Shown here in pieces: positions 17,446 to 26,724 of a stretch of 64,000 bases of DNA. This DNA comes from Devosia lacusdianchii (lineage in GTDB: Bacteria > Pseudomonadota > Alphaproteobacteria > Rhizobiales > Devosiaceae): NCBI RefSeq assembly GCF_022429625.1, contig NZ_CP092483.1, positions 1,550,001-1,614,000 on the forward strand. Direction: 5' to 3'. The stretch's first letter is position 1. Each line of letters opens with the position of its first letter. The notes beneath the pieces were generated by a model, which did no database searches, was not told where the DNA came from, and was given only the letters and a program-made list of their open reading frames with translations. A program made the translations under genes and the position numbers.

Positions 17446-18015
17446 CTAGGTCTCTTCGGTAGTCGGCGCCGCCACCGGCCTTGTGCTGGGCGGACGGCCG
17501 ACGGTCTTGGCCAGGTCGGCGACGTCGATGAAGAAATCCGCCTGCCGCCGCAGGTCGTCCGAGATCATCGGCGTCGAGGTGGTCAGCGTCGATACCACCG
17601 TCACACGCTTGCCCTTGCGCTGCAGCGAGGCCACCAGCGCGGTGAAATCGCCGTCGCCGGAAAACAGCACCATGTGATCATAGTAGGGGGCCAGCTCCAG
17701 TGCATCGACGCAGAGCTCGATATCCATATTGCCCTTCACCTTCCGCCGCCCGGCGGCATCAGTGAATTCCTTGGCCGGCTTGGTCACAACGGTGAAGCCG
17801 TTATAGTCGAGCCAGTCGATCAGGGGACGGATGGATGAGTATTCCTGGTCCTCGACCAGCGCCGTATAATAATTGGCCCGCAGCAGATAGGCCCGGGCGT
17901 TGAAATCGGCCAGTAACTTCCGATAGTCGATGTCGACGCCTATGGCCTTCGATGTTGCGTAGAGATTGGCGCCGTCAATGAAGAGGACGATCTTTTCGCG
18001 AGGGTCGATGGGCAT
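17446..18015 (-). CDS. NYN-domain (LabA/DUF88) protein
   Basis: 189-aa member of the PIN-like NYN family, which includes putative ribonucleases. It shows the first acidic motif IVLFIDGANLY (about 8-18), DIELCVDAL in the middle, and the FSGDGDFTALV motif with two Asp, followed by GKRVTVV. These four acidic positions form the metal site of the family. It commonly lies between smpB and rpoZ in Hyphomicrobiales, as here. A role in RNA turnover is plausible but not shown. Confidence 0.88.
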   Translation of the reverse strand: MPIDPREKIVLFIDGANLYATSKAIGVDIDYRKLLADFNARAYLLRANYYTALVEDQEYSSIRPLIDWLDYNGFTVVTKPAKEFTDAAGRRKVKGNMDIELCVDALELAPYYDHMVLFSGDGDFTALVASLQRKGKRVTVVSTLTTSTPMISDDLRRQADFFIDVADLAKTVGRPPSTRPVAAPTTEET

Positions 18016-18263
18016 ACCAAACTCCCGATTGGCGGCGACCCGCCGGAATACATGGCGCTGTCTTGCAGCAGAAATTGCGGCGATTAAGTTCCGCAGCTAA
18101 CATTAAATTAATTTCGCTACTCGCATGTTTTCGCGCCACTGGCAAGCCTGGGTCCCGCAAAGTCGTTCTGGCAACTCTGCCGGGAGCAGGGGCACGCAAA
18201 CCTTGTGCCATCCCCGTGCCTCGTGTATGGGAGGCGTTCATTCCATAAGTTTTGGAGACGTCT

Positions 18264-18632
18264 GTGGCACGCGTCACCGTTGAAGACTGCATCGAAAAGA
18301 TCGAAAACCGCTTCGATCTCGTTCTCATGGCCGCGCATCGTGCGCGCATGATTTCGTCGGGCTCCCAGATCACTGTCTCACGCGATAACGACAAGAATCC
18401 CGTTGTGGCGCTTCGCGAAATCGGCGACGGCGCCATCTCGCCCGATGACCTGCGTGAGGATCTGATCCACTCGCTGCAGAAATATGTCGAAGTCGACGAG
18501 CCCGAGAGCCATGCGGCTCCATTGATCGAAAGCGCCGGCGACGACGATTCGATCAATTTCGATACCATCAGCGAAGAAGAACTGCTGCGCGGTATCGAAA
18601 GCCTGGCCCCACCGGAACGCCGCGACGACTGA
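18264..18632 (+). CDS. rpoZ: DNA-directed RNA polymerase omega subunit
   Basis: 122-aa omega subunit. The GTG at 18264 gives [20 protein letters not shown], the standard N-terminus of rhizobial RpoZ, with GGAG at 18254-18257; the in-frame ATG at 18252 lies before that site and is rejected. ARMISSG follows, then an acidic C-terminal tail. It stabilises assembly of beta-prime in RNA polymerase. It is upstream of rsh, a pairing conserved in many bacteria, but a terminator stands between them here. Confidence 0.95.
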   Translation: MARVTVEDCIEKIENRFDLVLMAAHRARMISSGSQITVSRDNDKNPVVALREIGDGAISPDDLREDLIHSLQKYVEVDEPESHAAPLIESAGDDDSINFDTISEEELLRGIESLAPPERRDD

Positions 18633-18654
18633 TTTTGCTCGTTGGCGAGTATTC

Positions 18655-18690
18655 AGCACCCTCGGCGCGAGCCGGGGGTGCTTTGTTTTG
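18655..18690 (+). terminator. rho-independent terminator after rpoZ
   Basis: Stem AGCACCCTCGGC / GCCGGGGGTGCT (one mismatch) with a GCGA loop, followed by TTGTTTTG, 22 bp after the rpoZ stop. Confidence 0.85.
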
Positions 18691-18714
18691 GGATGGTGCC
18701 CGCACTTATGCGAT

Positions 18715-18805
18715 GTCATTCCGGCGAAGGCCGGAATCCTAGCTCTCCATCGCACGCAGCTCGCGGATGAAGGCAGACCTGGATCCCGGCCTTCGCCGGG
18801 ATGAC
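18715..18805. repeat. palindromic intergenic repeat, family A copy 2
   Basis: GTCATTCCGGCGAAGGCCGG at one end and CCCGGCCTTCGCCGGGATGA then C at the other, with unrelated sequence between. The arms pair with each other and fold internally. It lies between the rpoZ terminator and rsh. Confidence 0.85.
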
Positions 18806-18927
18806 ACCGCGATTGACAACCTCGCCACCCTTCCCATCGCCGCCCAACTCAGATACTCCCCCACCACCCTTCCCATTTTCTTTCAAAGCGCTAAGCTCCA
18901 ATCTTCGAGCGAGCGGCGACACCTCCC

Positions 18928-21213
18928 ATGATGCGTCAGTATGAGCTTGTCGAACGCGTTCAGGCCTATAACCCGAACGTCGACGAGCAGTTGTTGAACA
19001 AGGCCTATGTGTACGCCATGCAGAAGCATGGCTCGCAGAAGCGTGCCTCCGGCGACCCCTATTTCAATCATCCGCTCGAGGTCGCCGCCATCCTGACCGA
19101 GCTCAAGCTCGACGACGCCTCGATTGCCGTGGGCCTGCTGCACGACACGATCGAAGACACCGACGCCACCCGCGCCGAAATCGACCAGCTCTTTGGCTCT
19201 GAAATCGGCGCCATCGTCGATGGCCTGACCAAGATCGAGCGCCTCAACCTAGTCTCGCGCGAGGAGGCCCAGGCCGAAAACCTGCGCAAGCTGCTGCTGG
19301 CCATCAGCCAGGACGTGCGCGTGCTGCTGGTCAAGCTGGCCGACCGCCTGCACAACATGCGTACCCTGCAATACATGCCGCCCGAAAAGCGGACGCGCAT
19401 CGCGCAGGAGACCATGGATATCTATGCCCCGCTCGCCGGCCGCATGGGTATGCAGGACATGCGCAACGAGCTGGAAGACATCTCCTTCAAGATCCTCCAG
19501 CCCGATCACTATGAGGCGATCACCGCGCGGCTCGACGAGTTGCAGACCGAGTATCGCGAGACCATTTCCACCGTCTCCCGCGAGCTCACCGAGCGCCTCG
19601 CCGCCGAGGGCATCACCGCCCGCGTCAAGGCGCGCGTGAAGTCGCCGTTCTCGATCTTCAACAAGATCGAGCGCAAGTCGATCGCGCTGGAGCAACTCTC
19701 CGATATGATCGGCTTCCGCGTCATCGTGGGCTCGATCGAGGAATGCTACCGCACGGTCGGCGTCGTCCACACCAAATGGAAGGTCGTGCCCGGGCGCTTC
19801 AAAGACTATATTTCGGTCCCCAAGCACAACGACTACCAGTCCATCCACACCACCATTGTCGGTCCCGGCCGCCAGCGCGCGGAACTGCAGATTCGCACCG
19901 AGGAGATGGACCGTATCGCCGAGTTCGGCATCGCCGCGCACGCCCTCTACAAGGACGGCGCCTCGGCCGATCTCAGCCGCATCGAGAATGAATCGCAGGC
20001 CTATGGCTCGCTGCGCTCCACCATCGCGCATCTGACCGCCGGCAATTCAACCGAAGATTTCCTCGAATACACCAAGCTGGAACTGTTCCAGGATCAGGTC
20101 TTCTGCTTCACCCCGCGCGGACGGCTAATTGCCCTGCCGCGCGGCGCTACGCCCATCGACTTCGCCTATGCGCTTCATACCGACATCGGCGACACCACCG
20201 TTGGCGCCAAGATCAACGGCGCCATCCTGCCGCTGGTGACGCAGCTTCGCTCAGGCGATGAAGTCGAGATTATCCGCGACCAGAACCACCTGCCGCCGCT
20301 CAACTGGCTCGGCATTGCCGCGACCGGGAAGGCCCGCGCCGCTATTCGCCGTTCGGTCCGCCATGCCGCCACCCAGCGGGCTCTGGCCCTGGGCGAACAT
20401 GTGCTCAACATGCTGCTCGAGCGCGAAGGCGTCATGCTCGATGACAGCGAGGCCAAGGCTCTCGCCGAAGCGCTCAACGCCAATAGTCGCCGCGACCTGC
20501 TGATTGCTGTTGGCGAGGGCAAGGTCGGCTCGGAGCCTCTGGCCGTCGAGCTTGCCAAGCTCAAGGGCCTGCGCAAGCGCCGCCGCAAGCTCGACCTGCC
20601 GGTTGCCGACACGGCCGACGGCTGGTTCGCCCTGCGCGCCACCGATCTGTTCCGCTTCCGCGTCCCCGGCGGCCAGCGCTCTGGCCCGCGCGCCAAGGCG
20701 GCCCTAGCGAAACTCGATTTCCACATGCCGGTGACGGTATCGGGGGAGGGGGTCGTTCCCGGCGATCGCCTCGTGGGCATTTTGCAACCCGATAGCCCCA
20801 TGCTGGTCTATCCGATCCATTCCGACGCGCTAACCGACATGCACGACAGCGATGTGGCATGGGTCGACGTGCGCTGGAACATCAGCACCGCCGATGACAG
20901 GCTCTACGCCACCGTCATCACCATGGAGAGCGTCAACAAGCCCGGTTCGCTGGCCCAGATTTCCTCGGCCATCGCCGCCTGCGACGCCAACATCAACAAT
21001 CTGGTGATGCGGATGATTTCGCCCGACTTTCACCAGATGATCTTCGAAATCGAAGTGCGCGACCTTGCGCAACTGACCGATGTTCTGGCAACGCTCAAGC
21101 GCAGTCCTGGCCTTTCGGCCGTGCAACGCGCCGGCATCCGCGAAGCGAGCATGATCTCGACGCTGGAATGGGATGGCAAGGTAGATAAGAGGTTTGCCGA
21201 TGACGAAAGATGA
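18928..21213 (+). CDS. rsh: bifunctional (p)ppGpp synthetase/hydrolase
   Basis: 761-aa RelA/SpoT homologue, the single long RSH usual in Alphaproteobacteria. Order: HD hydrolase domain (KASG-type segment, then LLHDTIEDT near residue 72), synthetase domain ([20 protein letters not shown] near 290), TGS domain ([20 protein letters not shown] near 395) and C-terminal ACT domain (about 680-755). The RFKD motif marks the bifunctional class. It makes and degrades (p)ppGpp in the stringent response. The ATG at 18928 starts [11 protein letters not shown], as in rhizobial homologues. It overlaps pyrE by 14 bp. Confidence 0.96.
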   Translation: MMRQYELVERVQAYNPNVDEQLLNKAYVYAMQKHGSQKRASGDPYFNHPLEVAAILTELKLDDASIAVGLLHDTIEDTDATRAEIDQLFGSEIGAIVDGLTKIERLNLVSREEAQAENLRKLLLAISQDVRVLLVKLADRLHNMRTLQYMPPEKRTRIAQETMDIYAPLAGRMGMQDMRNELEDISFKILQPDHYEAITARLDELQTEYRETISTVSRELTERLAAEGITARVKARVKSPFSIFNKIERKSIALEQLSDMIGFRVIVGSIEECYRTVGVVHTKWKVVPGRFKDYISVPKHNDYQSIHTTIVGPGRQRAELQIRTEEMDRIAEFGIAAHALYKDGASADLSRIENESQAYGSLRSTIAHLTAGNSTEDFLEYTKLELFQDQVFCFTPRGRLIALPRGATPIDFAYALHTDIGDTTVGAKINGAILPLVTQLRSGDEVEIIRDQNHLPPLNWLGIAATGKARAAIRRSVRHAATQRALALGEHVLNMLLEREGVMLDDSEAKALAEALNANSRRDLLIAVGEGKVGSEPLAVELAKLKGLRKRRRKLDLPVADTADGWFALRATDLFRFRVPGGQRSGPRAKAALAKLDFHMPVTVSGEGVVPGDRLVGILQPDSPMLVYPIHSDALTDMHDSDVAWVDVRWNISTADDRLYATVITMESVNKPGSLAQISSAIAACDANINNLVMRMISPDFHQMIFEIEVRDLAQLTDVLATLKRSPGLSAVQRAGIREASMISTLEWDGKVDKRFADDER

Positions 21214-21790
21214 AGTCCTGAACATTTTCCGCGAATGCGGCGCCATGCTCGAAGGCCATTTCATCCTGTCGTCGGGCCTGCGCTCGCCGGTCTTCCTGCA
21301 GAAGGCAAAGGTGTTTCAATACGCCGCCCAGACCGAAAAGTTGTGCAAGGCCCTGGCCGACAAGATCCGCGCCGAATATCCCGGCGTCACCAAGGTCGTG
21401 TCGCCCGCCATCGGCGGCATCATTCCCGGTTACGAAACCGCCCGCCACCTCGGCCTTCCCTCGCTCTACACCGAACGCGTCGAAGGCAAGTTCGAGCTGC
21501 GCCGCGGCTTCGAGATCGCAGCCGATGACCAGGTCATCATCGTGGAAGACATCGTCTCCACCGGCCTCTCCATCCGCGAATGCGTCGAGGCGCTGCGCGG
21601 CATCGGCGCCAACGTCGTGGCCGCCGCCTGCCTCATCGACCGCTCCGGCGGCGAAGCCGATGTCGGCGTGCCGCTGGTGAGCCTGATCGAATACAAAGTC
21701 CCCGCGTATCCCGCCGACCAGCTCCCGCCAGAACTGGCCGCCCTCCCGGCTGTCAAGCCGGGCAGCCGCGGCATTCAGGGGGTGAAGTAG
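21200..21790 (+). CDS. pyrE: orotate phosphoribosyltransferase
   Basis: 196-aa enzyme joining orotate to PRPP to form OMP in pyrimidine synthesis. It shows [17 protein letters not shown] and the PRPP-binding loop [13 protein letters not shown]. The ATG at 21200 is preferred to a TTG two codons earlier because AGAGG lies 8 bases upstream. It begins inside the last codons of rsh, so the two are translationally linked. An intergenic repeat separates it from acpS. Confidence 0.95.
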   Translation: MTKDEVLNIFRECGAMLEGHFILSSGLRSPVFLQKAKVFQYAAQTEKLCKALADKIRAEYPGVTKVVSPAIGGIIPGYETARHLGLPSLYTERVEGKFELRRGFEIAADDQVIIVEDIVSTGLSIRECVEALRGIGANVVAAACLIDRSGGEADVGVPLVSLIEYKVPAYPADQLPPELAALPAVKPGSRGIQGVK

Positions 21791-21819
21791 TGTCTGGCCC
21801 ATTGGCCCGCCCACCGGCC

Positions 21820-21903
21820 GTCACCCTCGGGCTTGACCCGAGGGCTCTGCACTGGCGGGCCGATGGTCAAGTACAGGCACCTCGGGTCAAGCCCGAGGGT
21901 GAC
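21820..21903. repeat. palindromic intergenic repeat, family B copy 1
   Basis: GTCACCCTCGGGCTTGACCC at one end and GGGTCAAGCCCGAGGGTGAC at the other: exact 20-bp complementary arms around a 44-bp centre. Each arm also contains the small hairpin CCTCGGG / CCCGAGG. Related copies are at 50559, 54302 and 63372. Confidence 0.9.
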
Positions 21904-21935
21904 GCCCTGTGCGTGAACAAGGGACGCTGGCATCC

Positions 21936-22364
21936 ATGATCCTCGGCCTCGGCTCCGACCTCATCCAGATTCACCGCATCGAGCAAACCCTCGAAAAATA
22001 CGGCGATCGCTTCACCAACCGCTGCTTTACCGAGATCGAACGCCGCAAGTCCGATCGCCGGGCCCAGCGCGCCGCATCCTACGCCAAGCGCTTTGCCGCC
22101 AAGGAGGCCTGCTCCAAGGCTCTCGGCACCGGCATTTCCTGGGGTGTCTACTGGCGCGACATGGGCGTGGTGAACCTGCCATCGGGCAAGCCGACCATGC
22201 ATCTGACCAATGGCGCGGCAAAAGCGCTGGCCCGCCTTGTTCCGCCCGGCCACGTTCCCCACATCCACCTGACCATTACCGACGATGCCGGGCTCGCTCA
22301 GGCCTTCGTCATCATAGAGGCACTGCCCGCCGACGCCGTTGACCCGGCCGGAACAAAGGCATAA
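21936..22364 (+). CDS. acpS: holo-[acyl-carrier-protein] synthase
   Basis: 142-aa phosphopantetheinyl transferase that loads ACP from CoA. The ATG at 21936 gives [16 protein letters not shown], with the Mg-binding Asp8, and [16 protein letters not shown] carries Glu57. Length is normal for the family. It sits between pyrE and lepB as in other Hyphomicrobiales. The next gene starts 31 bp downstream. Confidence 0.95.
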   Translation: MILGLGSDLIQIHRIEQTLEKYGDRFTNRCFTEIERRKSDRRAQRAASYAKRFAAKEACSKALGTGISWGVYWRDMGVVNLPSGKPTMHLTNGAAKALARLVPPGHVPHIHLTITDDAGLAQAFVIIEALPADAVDPAGTKA

Positions 22365-22395
22365 CCGTGCGCTTGCCGCATTTCCGGGGAAATCC

Positions 22396-23214
22396 ATGAG
22401 CCAGCCCGTCGACAAGCCCATCAAGAAGTCCGCGACCAATGAATGGGTTGAGACCATCGTCGTGGTGGTCGAGGCGCTGCTGATCGCTATCGTGCTGCGC
22501 TCGTTTCTCTACCAGCCCTTCTCGATCCCGACGGCTTCGATGCAGCAGACGATGATGATCGGTGACTACTTCGTCGCCAACAAGTTCGTCTGGGGTTACG
22601 GCAAGCACTCCTTCTCGCTCGGCCGCTACGGCGATTTCAGCGCGCTCGATTTCGAGCTGCCGATTTCCAACCGCATCTTTGGCCGCGAACCCAACCGTGG
22701 CGATATCGCCGTGTTCCGCCCGGTGCCGCAGAATATCGAATACATCAAGCGCGTCGTCGGCCTGCCGGGCGACACTATCCAGGTTCGTGAAGGTCGCCTC
22801 TATATCAATGGCACCATGGTCGAGCGCGAAGAGCTCGGCACCGCGCAGGATACCGATAGCGAAGGCCAGACTCGCGAAGTCACCGTCTATCGCGAGACCT
22901 TCCCCGAGGGTACGACCCACATCATCCAGGAAATCTCCGACACTGCGCCGCTCGATAACACCCAGGAATACGTGGTTCCGGCCGGTCACTATTTCATGAT
23001 GGGCGACAACCGCGACCGTTCCGCCGATAGCCGCGTGCTCAGCCAGGTCGGCTATGTCCCGGCGGTCAATCTCATCGCGAAGGCCGAAGCCCGCTTCTTC
23101 TCGATCAAGGACAATATTCCGCCCTGGCAGCTCTGGCAGTGGCCGGCCAACGTCCGCTGGGACCGCATGTTCCAAGGCGTGTCCACCGACAAGCCCTACG
23201 ACACCACGCCGTGA
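22396..23214 (+). CDS. lepB: signal peptidase I
   Basis: 272-aa inner-membrane protease that removes signal peptides. One N-terminal TM helix (about residues 19-39, ETIVVVVEALLIAIVLRSFL) is followed by the catalytic Ser48 in IPTASM and the general-base Lys118 in YIKRVVGLPGD, then the GDNRDRSADSR box. The ATG at 22396 is chosen because an earlier in-frame start overlaps acpS without a ribosome-binding site. Its stop overlaps the rnc GTG (GTGA). Confidence 0.96.
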   Translation: MSQPVDKPIKKSATNEWVETIVVVVEALLIAIVLRSFLYQPFSIPTASMQQTMMIGDYFVANKFVWGYGKHSFSLGRYGDFSALDFELPISNRIFGREPNRGDIAVFRPVPQNIEYIKRVVGLPGDTIQVREGRLYINGTMVEREELGTAQDTDSEGQTREVTVYRETFPEGTTHIIQEISDTAPLDNTQEYVVPAGHYFMMGDNRDRSADSRVLSQVGYVPAVNLIAKAEARFFSIKDNIPPWQLWQWPANVRWDRMFQGVSTDKPYDTTP

Positions 23215-23915
23215 GCCGAGGCGCGCGTAACCACGACAAGCTCCAGTTCCGGTTAGGCTACAAGTTTGCCGATCCGGACCTGCTTGATCGCGCGCTCACC
23301 CATTCCAGCTTTGTCTCGCCCGCCAAGCGCATCGAGCGCTCATACCAGCGTCTCGAATTTCTCGGCGATCGCGTGCTCGGCCTCGTCGTGGCCGACATGC
23401 TCTATCGTCGCTATCCCAAGGCCAACGAGGGCGAATTGAGCCGCACGCTCAATACCCTCGTGCGCAAGGAAACCTGCGCCATCATCGCCCGCACCCTCGA
23501 TCTGGGCGGCGAACTCAATCTCGGTGACAGCGAAGCCCGCACCGGCGGGGCCGAGAAGGAAGCCATTCTCGGCGACGTCACCGAAGCTGTCATCGGCGCC
23601 ATTTATTGCGATGGCGGCCTTGGCAAGGCCTATGAATTCGTCGAGCGCATGTTCGAAGAATTCCTCGCCGACGGGCAGGCCAACAAAGCTGACGCCAAGA
23701 CCACGCTCCAGGAATGGGCCCAGGCCCGCGGCCTCGAGCCCCCCACCTATACCCAGACCGAGCGCACCGGCCCCGACCACGCGCCCGAATTCACCATCTC
23801 CGTCACCCTGGGCGATTTCGAACCGCTGAGCGCCACCGGACCTTCCAAGAAGATCGCCGAACACAAGGCCGCCGAGCTGTTCCTGATTTCCCAGAAGGTG
23901 TGGCCGAAAACCTGA
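23211..23915 (+). CDS. rnc: ribonuclease III
   Basis: 234-aa double-strand-specific endoribonuclease that matures rRNA and processes mRNA. It starts at a GTG overlapping the lepB stop. The signature RLEFLGDRVLGLV contains Glu49 and Asp53; GDVTEAVIGAIYCDGG supplies the second acidic pair. A double-stranded RNA-binding domain occupies about residues 163-232 (KTTLQEWAQ ... AEHKAAELFL). Followed after 13 bp by era. Confidence 0.96.
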   Translation: MSRGARNHDKLQFRLGYKFADPDLLDRALTHSSFVSPAKRIERSYQRLEFLGDRVLGLVVADMLYRRYPKANEGELSRTLNTLVRKETCAIIARTLDLGGELNLGDSEARTGGAEKEAILGDVTEAVIGAIYCDGGLGKAYEFVERMFEEFLADGQANKADAKTTLQEWAQARGLEPPTYTQTERTGPDHAPEFTISVTLGDFEPLSATGPSKKIAEHKAAELFLISQKVWPKT

Positions 23916-23928
23916 TAGGCTTGCCTCA

Positions 23929-24852
23929 ATGAACACACCATCCGAACTGGCCGATACCTCCTGCGGCTTTATTGCTCTCGTCGGCGCGCCGAACGCCGGC
24001 AAGTCGACGCTGCTCAATTCGCTCGTCGGCACCAAGGTCTCCATCGTCACCCACAAGGCACAGACCACCCGCAGCCAGGTCCGCGGCGTGGTGACATTGG
24101 ACAAAGCCCAGCTGGTCTTCATCGACACGCCCGGCATCTTCGCGCCTAAGCGCCGGCTCGACCGCGCCATGGTCGATAGCGCCTGGGGCGGGGCAGGGGA
24201 TGCCGACCTCGTCGCCCTCATCGTTGATGTTGATCGCGGCCTGACGCCAGAACTCGAAAAGCTGATCGAGGGCCTCGACAACATCAATCACCCGCGCATC
24301 CTGATCCTCAACAAGATCGACACGATCAAGAACGAGGAATTGCTCAAGCTCTCCGAAGCCATCAACGCCAAACTGCGCTTCGAAGCCACCTTCATGATTT
24401 CGGCCCTCAAGGGCTACGGCGTCAGCGATTTTATGGATTGGTGCATCAAGCACATTCCGCCCGGCCCCTGGCACTTCCCAGAGGATCACCTCACCGATCT
24501 CACCATGGCCATCACCGCCGCCGAGATCACCCGCGAAAAGCTGTTCCTGCGCGTCCACGACGAGATTCCGTACAATTCCACGGTCGAAACCGAGAGCTTC
24601 AAGATCCAGAAGGACGGCTCCTACAAGATCGACCAGGTGATCTACCTCTCGCGCGAAAGCCACAAGAAGATCGTGCTGGGCGCCGGCGGCCAGACCATCA
24701 AGGCCATCGGCGCCGAGAGCCGCAAGGAATTGATGGCCATGTACGAGGTGCCCATCCACCTCTTCCTGTTCGTCAAGGTCCGCGAAAAATGGGGCGACGA
24801 CCCGGAACGCTACCGCGAAATGGGGCTAGAATACCCGCACGGTAAGGGCTAA
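23929..24852 (+). CDS. era: GTPase Era
   Basis: 307-aa GTPase that assists 30S subunit assembly through 16S rRNA binding. G1 is GAPNAGKST (about 19-27), G3 is DTPG, G4 is NKID, and a C-terminal KH domain contains KKIVLGAGGQTIKAIGAESR. It is the last gene of the lepB-rnc-era run. In many relatives recO follows directly; here a monooxygenase/MarR pair intervenes. Confidence 0.97.
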   Translation: MNTPSELADTSCGFIALVGAPNAGKSTLLNSLVGTKVSIVTHKAQTTRSQVRGVVTLDKAQLVFIDTPGIFAPKRRLDRAMVDSAWGGAGDADLVALIVDVDRGLTPELEKLIEGLDNINHPRILILNKIDTIKNEELLKLSEAINAKLRFEATFMISALKGYGVSDFMDWCIKHIPPGPWHFPEDHLTDLTMAITAAEITREKLFLRVHDEIPYNSTVETESFKIQKDGSYKIDQVIYLSRESHKKIVLGAGGQTIKAIGAESRKELMAMYEVPIHLFLFVKVREKWGDDPERYREMGLEYPHGKG

Positions 24853-25119
24853 GGCGATGGCCGAGTGTCATTTCCAAATGCAATCAAAAAGCATGCACCA
24901 GAGCTTGTAATCCTCGCGCTTTGTGCGGCGTTCTAATTGGCGTGATGTTGCCGGGCCCTCCCAGCCGATACGCAGTTGCAATGCTCGTTTTGATAACGGT
25001 CGGGCCGATGATATCGGCCGTACGGATAGCGCGGACTCTTTTGGGAAGGGCTGAGGCGGTACCCTCCTTCAGAACCTCCTTGGACGTGGCTTTCGCCGCA
25101 AGGGCATAGGCGGCGTCCC

Positions 25120-25458
25120 TCAACTTGCAGCAATGTAGTTTGACATATTGGCTTCGACGCCCAGCGTCTTGAGAAACGCCTCCGGATCGAAGCCACTGCC
25201 TCGCCGCTTCTCCATCATGGCCGCTTTCGCCTTGGCGAAGGCCTGTTCGTGTTCCCATTCGACCACTGTCACCACATTGAAGCGGTCGGAGCCGGAATGC
25301 CGTTCCAGAATCAGGTTCTGTAGGCAGCCGGTCTGTTCATCGAGAAAGTCCTTGGTTTCCTGTACCTTGGCCATGAACTCCGTGTGCGCCGCCTGCGGCA
25401 CGGCGAAGCTGTCGATGCGAAAAACGGAAGAATTTGGCTGTTGCGTAGAGGTGGTCAT
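25120..25458 (-). CDS. antibiotic-biosynthesis-monooxygenase (ABM) fold protein
   Basis: 112-aa protein of the dimeric alpha-beta barrel ABM type. It has an N-terminal strand FRIDSFAVPQAAHTEFMAKV, a helix, then GCLQNLILERHS and NVVTVVEWEHEQAFAKAKAA, the usual strand-helix order. Such proteins oxidise quinol-like or haem substrates, or act as small stress enzymes; the substrate is unknown. Divergent from a MarR regulator across 88 bp that contain a perfect palindrome, so it is probably that regulator's target. Confidence 0.75.
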   Translation of the reverse strand: MTTSTQQPNSSVFRIDSFAVPQAAHTEFMAKVQETKDFLDEQTGCLQNLILERHSGSDRFNVVTVVEWEHEQAFAKAKAAMMEKRRGSGFDPEAFLKTLGVEANMSNYIAAS

Positions 25459-25508
25459 GTCTGGTCTCCATAGAGCGGGGATATCGAATTGCCTTCAGTC
25501 GCGCTGAA

Positions 25509-25545
25509 TTGACAGCATGATGTCAACATGGAGTTATGATGTCAA
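25509..25545. promoter_or_regulatory. putative MarR operator between ABM gene and marR
   Basis: Perfect inverted repeat TTGACA-N6-TGTCAA (25509-25526), plus a second ATGATGTCAA at 25536-25545 that repeats 25517-25526 and ends just before the MarR start codon. The arrangement fits autorepression and control of the divergent gene; TTGACA may also serve as a -35 box. Confidence 0.6.
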
Positions 25546-25546
25546 T

Positions 25547-26017
25547 ATGAGTTCGACTGACGCAAAAGCTGCCCGTGCCCTCAGCGCCCTGTTTCTCGAC
25601 ATTTTCCGCGCCAATGCGCGTTTGGTGTCGGCAGGCGATCAACTTGTTGCCCCGCTCGGCCTCACCAGCGCGCGCTGGCAGGTTCTGGGCGCTGTGGCCA
25701 TGGCGGCCGTGCCTCAACCGGTAGCCCATATCGCGCGCGATCTGGGCACGGCGCGGCAGGGCGTGCAGCGTCTGGTCAACGAGTTGCTGGAATCCGGCTT
25801 CGTGCAATTGGAAGACAATCCCCACCATCGCCGGGCCAAGCTGGTCTGCATGACGGACCAGGGCAGGGACGCCTTCCGCGCCATTCACAAGCTGCAAACG
25901 CCGTGGGTGGAGACACTGGTGCAGGGCATGGACACCGGCGAAATAGCCGTTGCCGCCCAAATCCTTCAAACCTTGCGCACGCGCCTAGAGCAGACCAGCA
26001 GCGAGCCAGCCGACTGA
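25547..26017 (+). CDS. MarR-family transcriptional regulator
   Basis: 156-aa winged-helix regulator. The recognition region is about residues 62-95 (VAHIARDLGTARQGVQRLVN, then ELLESGFVQLEDNPHHRRAK forming the beta wing). The start at 25547 is chosen over one 10 codons upstream, which would run through the operator-like repeats. It probably controls the divergent ABM gene and itself in response to a small aromatic or oxidised ligand. Its TGA overlaps the recO ATG (TGATG), so recO translation is linked to it. Confidence 0.85.
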   Translation: MSSTDAKAARALSALFLDIFRANARLVSAGDQLVAPLGLTSARWQVLGAVAMAAVPQPVAHIARDLGTARQGVQRLVNELLESGFVQLEDNPHHRRAKLVCMTDQGRDAFRAIHKLQTPWVETLVQGMDTGEIAVAAQILQTLRTRLEQTSSEPAD

Positions 26018-26724
26018 TGGAATGGACCGGTGAAGCCCTTCTGATCGGTGTTCGCCGCCACGGCGAGACGTCAGTCATCGCCGAGGCCATGGTGGCCGGC
26101 CGTGGCCGGCATCTCGGCCTCGTGCGCGGCGGCCGCACGCGCCGGCTCGCGGCCGTGCTCCAGCCCGGCAACACCATCCAGCTCACCTGGCGTGCCCGTC
26201 TCGAAGATCAGCTCGGCATGTTCACTGTCGAACTGCTGCAAGCCCGTGCTGCCGCCCTGATCGAGGATCGCACCCGGCTCTATCTCAGCCAGCTCGTCTG
26301 CGAGCATTTGCGCCTGCTTCCCGAACGCGACCCGCATGATCGCCTCCTCGCCATGGCTCTGCGCCTCGTTGACAATCCGCCCGATGGCGCCGAGCTCGCC
26401 CGCTTCGAACTCGCCGTGCTCGACGACCTGGGCTACGGCCTCGATCTCGCTTCCTGCGCCGCCACCGGCACCACCATCGACCTGACCCACGTCTCCCCCA
26501 AGACCGGTCGTGCCGTGTCCCGAACCGCGGCCCAGCCCTATCTCGATCGCCTGCTGCCGCTGCCCAGCTTCCTGACCACGCGCGGCAATGCCGGGCCGGA
26601 TGATATTGCCGATGCGCTGCGGTTGACCGGGCATTTCCTCGACGCGCAGGTGTGGGGGCCGCGCGACATCGCGACCTCCCCAACCCGCCAGAGCCTGATC
26701 GATATTCTCAGCCGCAAGGACTAG
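26017..26724 (+). CDS. recO: DNA repair protein RecO
   Basis: 235-aa recombination mediator that helps load RecA at gaps together with RecR. An N-terminal OB fold starts MEWTGEALLIGVRRHGETSV, followed by GLVRGGRTRRLAAVLQPGN and a helical C-terminal domain. It starts within the MarR stop codon, so it depends on that gene for translation; in relatives it usually follows era. Convergent with the oxidoreductase gene, overlapping by 4 bp. Confidence 0.93.
   Translation: MEWTGEALLIGVRRHGETSVIAEAMVAGRGRHLGLVRGGRTRRLAAVLQPGNTIQLTWRARLEDQLGMFTVELLQARAAALIEDRTRLYLSQLVCEHLRLLPERDPHDRLLAMALRLVDNPPDGAELARFELAVLDDLGYGLDLASCAATGTTIDLTHVSPKTGRAVSRTAAQPYLDRLLPLPSFLTTRGNAGPDDIADALRLTGHFLDAQVWGPRDIATSPTRQSLIDILSRKD

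Noticed and set aside
18016..18263. Possible small RNA between the NYN gene and rpoZ
   Set aside because: No promoter plus terminator pair on either strand and no recognisable family.
24921..25109. 62-codon hydrophobic plus-strand frame after era
   Set aside because: No ribosome-binding site and no resemblance to a known family; more likely chance.
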